Of a stretch of DNA of 64,000 nucleotides, positions 56,004 through 64,000 are shown in pieces. This stretch comes from Hysterium pulicare CBS 123377 (Eukaryota > Ascomycota > Dothideomycetes > Hysteriales > Hysteriaceae). Each line of letters begins with the position of its first letter. The stretch's first letter is position 1. The position numbers and the translations under genes were made by a program. The stretch is taken from contig AJFK01000546.1 in NCBI GenBank assembly GCA_000467715.1, positions 1 to 64,000 on the forward strand, read 5' to 3'. The notes beneath the pieces are model-generated. The model did no database searches. It worked only from the letters and a program-made list of their open reading frames with translations, and was not told the origin of the DNA.

Positions 56004-59000
56004 ATGTCGCTTACGGAGAGGCTCGACAAGATTCGCTCTTCTCCCAAGCTGCAGAACCAACAGCAGGTATGCCCCCGCTTCTCGTTGTTATCGGAGACAT
56101 TGTGCTCATTGCTCTCAGACCGCAGTTGTTCTGTTGGCTGTCGAAGGCACCCTCCGCGACCAGAGTTCAGACTTCACTCCCACCGCCTACTTTGCCTCCC
56201 TTCTATCCTTACTGAACCAGTACATATCTCCGAAAGGAATAGTAAATAAAGAAGTTGCAGCCGCCGTAGTCTACCTCCTCGACCTCGTTACACCCCACGT
56301 TCCCCCGCCGCTGCTTCGTTCGAAATTTTCCCAGATTCTGACAAGCCTTGCGCCTGCCCTTATCCACCCCGAGGCTGAGGCGCCGCTTTTGAGGTCGTCT
56401 ATAGGATGCTTAGAGTCACTATTACTCATACAAGATGCGCATGCGTGGGATCTTTCGCCGACGGAAATCAGTCCACGGCGCGCCTTCGCCGGCCTCCTCA
56501 CGATTGCTGTGGACCATCGACCGAAAGTTAGAAAACGGGCGCAGGATGCATTGGCGAAAGTCCTCAATCACCCACCCCCGAGTCCTTCCTTGGACCATCC
56601 TGCAGCGGACATGTGCGCCGAGACAGCTCTGAAGACTCTTAGTGACATCGCCAAGAGCGCAGGGAAGGCCAAGAATCACAAAGGACAGCGCGATGGACAG
56701 AATCATGAGCCGGGTCTTATTCATGCTTTGCAGCTGATTAAGACAGTTGCGAGCGCCTCAGGAGGGTGGCCGAGTCGCAAGATGGATGTGCTTTGCGAAT
56801 TGCTATTGAACATTTCCAAGTCAAGTAACGAGTTTCTAACCATGACTGCCTTCGAGGTCTTCGAAGTCATCTTCTCTGGAATGGCAGACGATGTATCATC
56901 ACTCAAGTTGCCGCGGCTGCTTGAGGTCATATCCGAATTACAGCCCTCCAAGAACGATTCACAATTGCTTCCACCATGGATAGCAGTAATATCTCGTGGA
57001 TACGAGGTTTCAGCGCAGATAGACCCCGACGATACGTTTCAAAAGCTTCCCGAACTGTTTACTATAATATCCGGTTTCCTTGGTTCCCCATCTCATAACA
57101 TCCGCGTTTCTGCATCCGAATGTCTAATCTCGTTTATGGCAAACTGTGTACCCGATAATGTTCTGCTAGATCCGTCTATATTTGATGAAAAAGTTTTAGA
57201 GAAACTAGCCAGGATCGCTACCGAACTTCTGAGCATCAAATTCCAAGCCGCCTGGATGGAAGTCTTCCAAGTCTTAAGTTCCATGTTCAACGCGCTACGG
57301 TGGCGTGCAGCGCCCATTTTATCTGGGGTGGTAAAGATAATCGGAGAGCTAAGGAGCAATGAATCGTTTGCTGGTAAAAAAGAGGCGGATGCTGTATTAT
57401 CTAGCGCAATACGAGCTATGGGACCTGATGCAGTCACGGAAATTTTACCCCTGAATTTACCGAATCCTCCTCCTGGACAGCCTGGACGTGTTTGGATGCT
57501 TCCACTCCTCCGCGACTCTGTGGCCAACACAAAGCTAGCTCATTTTAGGTCCGAATTAGTGCCACTGAGCGAAGTTCTGTTCCAGAGGGTCCTTGATCAT
57601 GGTGACAAGGAGAAAACGATGGATATCAAAATCTTCGAAACAGTCGTACAACAGGTTTGGTCAGCCTTGCCCGGCTATTGCGACCTACCGCTTGATCTCG
57701 CTGAGGTATGTCTTCTTTCGGTTGCATATGCTGTCCTCGCTGACGCTTTTCTGCCAGGCTTTTGACCAGAGCTTTGCGGAGCTGCTCGCCAATCTTCTGT
57801 ACGGACAAGCTGAGTTGCGGACGGACATCTGCAGAGCTCTATCAACTCTTGTAGATAGCAACAAAGCCATAGCTGATCCTGATGGCGAAGAGGATCTCGT
57901 GGCTCAGTCTAGAGTATCCAGAGCTGATGCTGAGAAGAATCTCAAGCACTTGGCAGGTTTCGCAACTAATCTTTTAGCTATACTCTTCAACGTATACAGC
58001 CAGACTCTTCCGCAGTACAGAGGCACCATTCTCAAGTGTATCAACTCCTATCTAAGCATTATACCCGAGAGAGTCAGTCCCCAAAACGCTCCTTTGCTCA
58101 TTAAACCTGCATTCTAAAACTTGCTTTAGGAACTTGTAGAAACCTTCACTCGAGTAGCTACCAACCTCGAATCCTCACTAGCGGAATCTGGATCGCAAAC
58201 TCAAGCAGATAAACAGAAACAAGAGAGGGCACATGAGAAAATGCCACCAATGAGCCATACACTCATGGATCTTGTTATCACCATCTCTGTATACCTTCCG
58301 CGGGACAGTTTCCCTTCTTTATTCCAGATGGCGGCGACCATGGTAGACAAAAACGACGACCCACAACTCCAGAAGAAAGCGTACAAACTGATCCCACGTC
58401 TTGCCGAGTCAGATACTGGCAAAGTTGCGTTACAGGAAAGGAACGCTGAGTTGCAGCAGCTGCTGCTCCAAAGTGCTGAAAAGGCGTCAGCGCCTGCCCG
58501 CCGTGACCGTCTCGCTGCTATCGCACAGATAATTGATTCCATATCTGATTCGGACCTACACTTCATACCTTCCATTCTATCCGAGGTCGTTATCTCTGCA
58601 AAAGAAGTCAATGAGAAAGCTCGGACCGCAGCCTTCGACTTGCTCGTAGCTATGGGCGAGAAAATGGCACAAGGCGGCACGGTCGTCCAATCGAAAGTCG
58701 CCAACATGCCTCCTGATGCTCCTTCAGTACCTGCGTCCCTTGATGAATACTTCACCATGGTGTCCGCTGGTTTGGCTGGAAGCTCGCCACATATGATATC
58801 CGCGTCGATTACAGCTGTGACGAGAATCCTGTATCAATTTCACTCAAGGATCTCACCCGACACCACAAAAAATTTACTTGAAGTCATGGACATCTTCCTC
58901 CAGAACCCCAATAGAGAAATCGTAAGAAGTGTCCTGGGTTTTGTCAAAGTCAGCGTTATATCCTTGCCTGAAGCATTAGTGCGACCGAGGTTAAATACGC

Positions 59001-59980
59001 TGCTCAAGAATCTAATGGTCTGGAGTCATGAGCACAAAGCACATTTCAAGGCGAAAGTGAAACATATCCTTGAGCGCATGATTAGAAGGTTTGGAGTCGA
59101 AGATGTGGAAAGAGCGTGTCCAGTCGAAGATCGAAAACTCATCACGAATATTCGTAAAACGAGAGAGAGACGGAGAAAGAAGAAAGATGTCGAAGCGTAT
59201 GGAGAGGAGGATGAGGCTCCTGGAGCCATTCCGCAGCAGCAGAGACGAAAAGGCAAATTCGAGTCTGAATTTGATGAGGCTGTTTATGGCAGCGAGTACG
59301 AGGACAGTGAAGGTTCCGATGTCTCGGATGAGGAGGTCATGGGTGGCGGTAGAGGAAGAGGCAAAGGAACAAGGAAAGAGGCAAAGACAAGTGGTCAAAC
59401 ATACATCGTTGAGGATGAAGACGAACCGCTGGATCTCCTTTCTCGTCGTGCGCTCGGTAATATCTCGACCACAAAACCGCTTGCTCAAAGGAAAGGACTG
59501 CAGAAAAGGACGAAGGCGAAGGTTGACGTGGATGGCAAACTCATCATTGGTAATTCTGATGATGAGGATGATGGTGTTAAAAAGAAGAGACGTGGTAATA
59601 GTACTGACGGCGATATCGAAATGGCGGAATCTGGCGATCTCGAAGCGGGCATCAATGCCTATGTGGAGGCTATTCGCGGCCGGGACGCGGCGCAGCGTGG
59701 TCAACGTGGGCGCCTCAAATTCAGTAATCGTAAACGGAAAGATGAGGCTGATGAGATGGACGTTGATGAGGAGGACGGCGACGGGTTCAATACTGTAAAG
59801 AAGCAGAAAATGGTAGGATCAGGCGGCATGAGAGGTGGCCGTGGTGGAAGTGGGTTCAAGTCACAGAGGAGGGGCTTGGGTGTACAGAAGACGAGAGGTG
59901 GGAGGGTTGACAAGGGAAATAGAGGAGGCGGTCGAGGAAGAGGCAGGGGTGGTGGAAAATGGATCGCGCCAAGGGCATAG
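56004..59980 (+). CDS. rrp12: Ribosomal RNA processing protein 12
   Basis: Rrp12, a HEAT-repeat karyopherin-like factor for pre-ribosome maturation and export. Exons 56004-56066, 56119-57705, 57758-58072 and 58130-59980, introns 52, 52 and 57 bp (the third has a GTCAGT donor), 1271 residues. The N-terminus MSLTERLDKIRSSPKLQNQQ is the usual start of the family. HEAT-like helices run to about residue 960, with the NUC173 region in the middle third. Segments seen include AFAGLLTIAVDHRPKVRKRA, HNIRVSASECLISFMAN and DTTKNLLEVMDIFLQNPNRE. The C-terminus is charged (TRERRRKKKDVEAYGEEDEA, DEEDGDGFNTVKKQK), then an RGG-rich tail (GGRGGSGF, GGGRGRGRGGG) suited to RNA binding. Its function matches that of utp5 in the same window, but they are 22 kb apart and not linked further. 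Confidence 0.94.
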
Positions 59981-60606
59981 GGTTTTCATCAAAATTTTAG
60001 TGATTCCAAGTCTTTGACTAGCACTAGTGTTCAAAGAAGCATAACTGAGGATGGAGTTGGAGCATTGGACGTACGACATGGGATTTTCAGTGGCAATGTA
60101 CTGTGTTGATGTGAACATAGGGCGATTGCACATCGATCTTTTGGTCTGCAGCATAGAGAAACTGTGCTTGTCCTAGAAGTACTGTTTATCAGGAGTCCGT
60201 TGGTCTGCGACAGGTCTTAAAGGATAAGACGAGTACCATGATGGGCTACAACGGGGGAGTGATGTCTAATTTCCTAAAGGTAATAAAGAAGCACTTTTGA
60301 AAGATTTACGAACTCTGACATCACTTTAAAAAACCGCACCGAGCTTAGAGTGTAGCCTTAAGGCTTCTCCTAGATATAGGAGAAATGTTCAATTATTGGA
60401 CCCTTGTTCATTCCATAGGGAAGGAGCGAAGACTAAGAGATCTTATATGGTTACCTAAGATAAGTAAGGTATATCAGGGTATCGTAAATTAACTATCTCC
60501 CCCCTAAACTGAAATATTCTGCCCATGATGACCTTTCCTATGCCCAGAATGCCCACTCGAACGCCACCCAAAGTACGAAAGTCTTCGTCATATCCAAAGA
60601 ACTGGC
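59981..60606. other. Intergenic, convergent 3' flanks
   Basis: Between rrp12 and sec6. Contains an AT-rich part (60290-60500) with two palindromes at 60355-60364 and 60365-60384, noted separately. No coding sequence. Confidence 0.5.
60355..60384. repeat. Adjacent palindromes in an AT-rich stretch
   Basis: GCCTTAAGGC (perfect 10-bp palindrome, 60355-60364) is followed directly by TTCTCCTA-GATA-TAGGAGAA (60365-60384). Could form a small hairpin; its position just downstream of two convergent genes could serve 3' end formation, or it could be part of an old mobile-element end. Confidence 0.6.
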
Positions 60607-62877
60607 TCATTTGACCTTGCTCATGATGGTCTCCACCCCTCTGTCCACATACACCTCCGCCGCCTTTGCTTTGACAGCGTTCAACATACTTCTTTCAAAG
60701 TCATCCCTGGACCTGAGCACAGCTTCCACCCACCCGATCTGAACGTCCCAATATTGTTTTTTGAACTGTTCGTACACGGCTGGCACAGCTGCCTTATCAG
60801 CTTCCAACAACTTAACAAAGCCATCCACGACGCGGTACTTCAACTTAATTTCTGAAGAATAGTTATCGAAGAATTTGAATACGGAGAGCAGGTCGTCTTT
60901 TATCTTCTCGACGAACGGGTCTGAGCGGCGGAATTTCGCGCCCTTGTTTCGCACTGCACTCAAATAGTGGATGAGCAGTTCATCCGCCAACTCCTCCACT
61001 AAGATGTCTCGCAAACTCGGGTGTAGCACCCGCTCGTAATCAGCCAGGTAATCTTGGAATGTGCTCACGATCTGCCCGATACGTGGTGAGCTGTACCAGG
61101 CGGGTGTGAAGAACTCGGACATGATGGTTTTGAAGTCGACAAGGAAAATGAGTGACGCGAAAACGTGGATGCAGTGGGTTCCTAAGTCGACGTAACCGTT
61201 CCGGAGAGCTTCGATTTGCGTGGTGATGGTTACAGTATAGGCGGGCGATACCCGTGACATGATTTCGCGTTCGAAAGATGTAAGGTAGGATCCATCGTTC
61301 TCTTGATCTCCCTCATCGATACAAGCAATTTGATCGTTGGCGATAGCAACCAGCCAATCTTGCAAGGCTTGAAGGCCGTCCTGATCTGCGGCGGGGGCGG
61401 AGTACTTGTCTAATTCTGTATCTGCTAGTGACTCCCACATCCGCTGTCGGGAAGCAAGTGCACGGAACATGGCGTCGATTACGCCCTCCGCTACGTCGTT
61501 GCGGTCGCTCTTGCTGGCCACGTCTAGCTGTGCTTGAAGCATAAGCCACATATCTCCAAGGGTTTTGGTGCGGAAACAACCGTTTGGATCCGCATCGAGC
61601 GCGGATTCGTTGCGCGAAAGGAGGTTCTGCTTGTCAGTGACGGCCATGCGGTCCATCCATTCTTCGACCTTCCTGATGATCAATTGGCGGTATTCTCGCA
61701 CCAGCTCGGCGGCGCGGTTGTCGATTAGGTGCGGAGATAGTTCTTCTTCTGGTACGCCGAGTTTCTCCATATTCTTGTAGTACTTGTCAACCCAGTGGAT
61801 TATAGCGAGCATATGTGTAGGGTTGAGTCCTTCATCATCAATGCGTTCCAGCAGCCAGTTGTGCATTAATTTGTGGTAGATGTTGACATAAGTCTTGAAG
61901 ATCTTCCACCTCTTCGGCATGAGGTCTACCATACCTAGTTTGACTGTGTTGAGGTCGTTGAAATACCATCTCACGCTTTTCCCGAGCCTATCGGGGTCAT
62001 TGAGAAACTGCTCATTCGACTCATCGATTTGGTATTTGGCGACTTCTTGAATTGACTGAAGGAATTTGTCCTTATAACCACGAAGTTCTCTGGGACCTGT
62101 TGCAATGGATTTAAAGCGAGTGGCAAGGTCTTTGTATTCGCGTTGCGCATCTTGAAGTGCTTTGACTTTCCTGTCCGTCTTCTCTTCCTCGGCTATCACG
62201 AGCGCCAGTCTAACCACCATTCCCTTATTTTCGGTTACTACGAGCGTTATTAGGTTCTTGCAAGCTTGTTCAATATGTTCATCAAACCGCTCGATGAGTT
62301 TATCCAATCTGTTAAAGTAATCCTGGACAGTGGAACCGGTATCCAATTCCAAGTTCTCGATCAACTCAGTCGATGATTCCTCAGAGCTCTTGATCTGGTC
62401 CATGGCCTCATCACGAATGTCTCTTAACTGAGTTAAACCATAATGTATCTCCAGTAAATTCGGCTGGTTTTCTAAGTCCCTGAAATCCTCCTCCAGCAGC
62501 ATTTCCAGCCTGATCAGGTTATCATCGAATTCGTCGATATCCCTCTTCATCTTCTCCACCTGCTCGAAGTTTCGATGTGTCTGCGCCACTAGATTGATGT
62601 GGGGAAAATCGCGAATCATGTTCTGGGCTTCGGCGCATAGCTTATCGATCTTCATCATTTCCTCTTTGATGAGGTTCACGGTCCGCTGACCATCCGTTAT
62701 ACCAGTCATGCCAGCCTGAGTGACCTGTAGTTGTTCTTTGAGGCCATGTCGTAGCTGGCCGTCTATAGCGGCTTTCTTGCGCGTGAATTCGGATTTGAGG
62801 GCGGGAATCTTGTCCAAGTCTTCAGGGTGGCGGAGGAGCTCAGCGAGCTTGATGGTGGCGGACTCGGTATCATTCAT
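60607..62877 (-). CDS. sec6: Exocyst subunit Sec6
   Basis: Sec6, a subunit of the exocyst that tethers secretory vesicles at growth sites; it binds Sec9/t-SNARE and other subunits. 756 residues, no intron, start MNDTESATIKLAELLRHPED at 62877; an upstream in-frame extension lacks conservation-like features and begins with a leader-type sequence. The N-terminal part is coiled coil (LIKEEMMKIDKLCAEAQNM, HRNFEQVEKMKRDIDEFDDN). The rest is the helical Sec6 CATCHR fold, with RYWFND-like SVRWYFNDLNTVKLGMVDLM, TYVNIYHKLMHNWLLERID, WVDKYYKNMEKLGVPEEELS, MWLMLQAQLDVASKSDRNDV and the end RGVETIMSKVK. Length and order match fungal Sec6. With dynactin and dck1 it belongs to polarised growth machinery, though not as a linked cluster. 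Confidence 0.95.
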   Translation of the reverse strand: MNDTESATIKLAELLRHPEDLDKIPALKSEFTRKKAAIDGQLRHGLKEQLQVTQAGMTGITDGQRTVNLIKEEMMKIDKLCAEAQNMIRDFPHINLVAQTHRNFEQVEKMKRDIDEFDDNLIRLEMLLEEDFRDLENQPNLLEIHYGLTQLRDIRDEAMDQIKSSEESSTELIENLELDTGSTVQDYFNRLDKLIERFDEHIEQACKNLITLVVTENKGMVVRLALVIAEEEKTDRKVKALQDAQREYKDLATRFKSIATGPRELRGYKDKFLQSIQEVAKYQIDESNEQFLNDPDRLGKSVRWYFNDLNTVKLGMVDLMPKRWKIFKTYVNIYHKLMHNWLLERIDDEGLNPTHMLAIIHWVDKYYKNMEKLGVPEEELSPHLIDNRAAELVREYRQLIIRKVEEWMDRMAVTDKQNLLSRNESALDADPNGCFRTKTLGDMWLMLQAQLDVASKSDRNDVAEGVIDAMFRALASRQRMWESLADTELDKYSAPAADQDGLQALQDWLVAIANDQIACIDEGDQENDGSYLTSFEREIMSRVSPAYTVTITTQIEALRNGYVDLGTHCIHVFASLIFLVDFKTIMSEFFTPAWYSSPRIGQIVSTFQDYLADYERVLHPSLRDILVEELADELLIHYLSAVRNKGAKFRRSDPFVEKIKDDLLSVFKFFDNYSSEIKLKYRVVDGFVKLLEADKAAVPAVYEQFKKQYWDVQIGWVEAVLRSRDDFERSMLNAVKAKAAEVYVDRGVETIMSKVK

Positions 62878-63318
62878 TGTGGAGTATCGTATGGAGCTGT
62901 ATGCCCGCAAGGGGGGCGTGGAGGTGTAAGGTGGTTAGGTCGTTAAGGTGCCTCGAACATTTGGAGTCGGAGCCCTTGAAATGTACGAAGAAGCATGTAG
63001 TGTTGCATAACCAAAATCTGGAATCAATGATACAACCACCACGTACCCGAGTTTTAATATAAGAAATGATCACTGAACTGGTCTATCATCTGCGACAATA
63101 CATAGGAAAGTTTAGGAAATATTTCCGTGCTGTTGTGGCTCATACCTATGCAGATGTAAACATTTCAGAACTAAGTTGATGTTCCGCCTAGCCGCTATGG
63201 GCTAGTAGATTTGATTATGCAACACCAAATACGAGACGGGCACGCGCCAAGCAAATTCATGCGTACACCAAAATCTTACCCTGCACCCCTAAATCTCCTC
63301 TCCCTTTACCACAACAAT
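62878..63318. other. Intergenic, upstream of sec6
   Basis: 441 bp holding the sec6 promoter. Normal base composition ends abruptly near 63310-63320, where the TA-rich transposon sequence begins. Confidence 0.5.
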
Positions 63319-64000
63319 ACTTAATTATTTAATTAATTATTAATAAAATAGCTTTAAAGAATTTTAATATACCTATTAAGGCTAAAGTCTAAGGCGCTAC
63401 TAAATTCTTAAAGGCTAAGGGCATTATAGGCATAAATAAAGAAATATTTTATTACTTTAGTATTAGCTATAGTTAGAGATAGGCTATTCTTTTTAAAGCT
63501 AATTCTTTAAGAAAATACTATAATAACTCTAACCTAGAGAATTAATATAGTATAGAGTTTATTATTAGAGTAAAGAAGCTTAAAAAGCTTAAAAGAATTA
63601 TTTAAGAGAAAGAATTTAAAGCTAGAAAGCTTACATAAGAGTAGCTTAGTTAGAAGATAGGTCTTAATTATTCTAGAAATACTATTAAGAGAGCTATAGG
63701 TAAAATAGATTATTATAAGTGTATTATATATAGAAAAAGCTAGGTTAATAAAAAGACTACTAAAGATTAACTTAAATAAGCTAAAAAGAAGCTTAAAAAG
63801 AAGCTAAATCTAAAGAACTAGATCTTTATACAATTTTTAGATAAAGTATACTAAAAGATTAGCTCTTAAGGAAAGATCTATATTATTTAGAAGCCTAGCA
63901 AACGCTACTATTTAGATTATATTTAAGAGTAGAATAACTATAAAAGTAAAAAGAATTAAAAAAGACTATACTTATAGGTAGCTATTAGCTATAACTTTAA
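63319..64000 (+). mobile_element. RIP-altered Tc1/mariner transposon, right part outside window
   Basis: Extremely TA-rich DNA, starting sharply near 63319. The plus strand still reads as a decayed fungal Tc1/mariner (DDE_3) transposase in one frame from about 63530: LNYSRNTIKRAIGKIDYYKC (helix-turn-helix end), KKTTKD, QFLDKVY (position of the first catalytic Asp, family FSDEVHW) and GKIYII, KPSKRYYLD (family GKxRIIRKPGERYCPDC). Nearly all differences from the family are C-to-T or G-to-A types and many Trp, Gln and Arg codons are stops, as RIP does, so it is not active. The terminal inverted repeat was not identified and the 3' end lies outside. It is a marker of a RIP-competent ascomycete. 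Confidence 0.82.

Noticed and set aside
55512-56060. Leftward 182-codon frame
   Set aside because: Overlaps the rrp12 start and the dck1 3' flank; no domain and no plausible promoter.

Overview
The window is nuclear DNA of a filamentous ascomycete (Pezizomycotina). The evidence is short spliceosomal introns (mostly 50-130 bp, with GTANGT/GTRNGT donors, CTRAC-type branch sites and YAG acceptors), single-copy fungal housekeeping genes placed on both strands, and at the right edge a Tc1/mariner-type DNA transposon converted to TA-rich sequence in the way repeat-induced point mutation (RIP) does. I cannot fix the class or genus; nothing here is bacterial, and no rRNA, tRNA or CRISPR was seen.

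Left part (1-21.3 kb): a partial p150-Glued dynactin subunit running off the left edge, a peroxisomal half ABC transporter (Pxa2 type), a small secreted DUF3455-like protein, a 1378-residue ankyrin super-repeat protein that looks like the C-terminal part of a STAND-type protein, a small six-cysteine secreted protein (three exons, none long), a TMEM115/DUF1751 membrane protein, a LisH-WD40 protein of the TBL1/Sif2 type that uses two GC-AG introns, and a Baeyer-Villiger-type flavin monooxygenase.

Middle (21.8-32.5 kb): seven consecutive, same-strand, uninterrupted reading frames (630, 174, 359, 259, 236, 402 and 206 residues) that I do not recognise. They are predicted to be largely disordered and are regularly spaced. 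Three share a TFDDF motif, four end in a short basic tail, and four have a TATA-like box close upstream. This array is the best candidate for an undescribed system; its function is unknown.

Right part (33-63 kb) is conserved core biology: the Utp12-domain protein Utp5 (SSU processome) divergent from a BET double-bromodomain protein (Bdf1), the Rvb1 AAA+ ATPase, the succinate dehydrogenase assembly factor Sdh8/SDHAF4, a secreted type-B carboxylesterase, a BTB/POZ protein, a possible decayed four-helix membrane protein gene, a DOCK-family guanine nucleotide exchange factor (Dck1), the ribosome export factor Rrp12 and the exocyst subunit Sec6. Utp5 and Rrp12 share ribosome biogenesis. Dynactin, Dck1 and Sec6 share polarity and transport. 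These genes are neighbours but there is no sign of an operon or a metabolic cluster. The last 0.7 kb is the RIP-altered transposon. Exon boundaries given are hand-derived from splice signals and codon phase and need transcript support.
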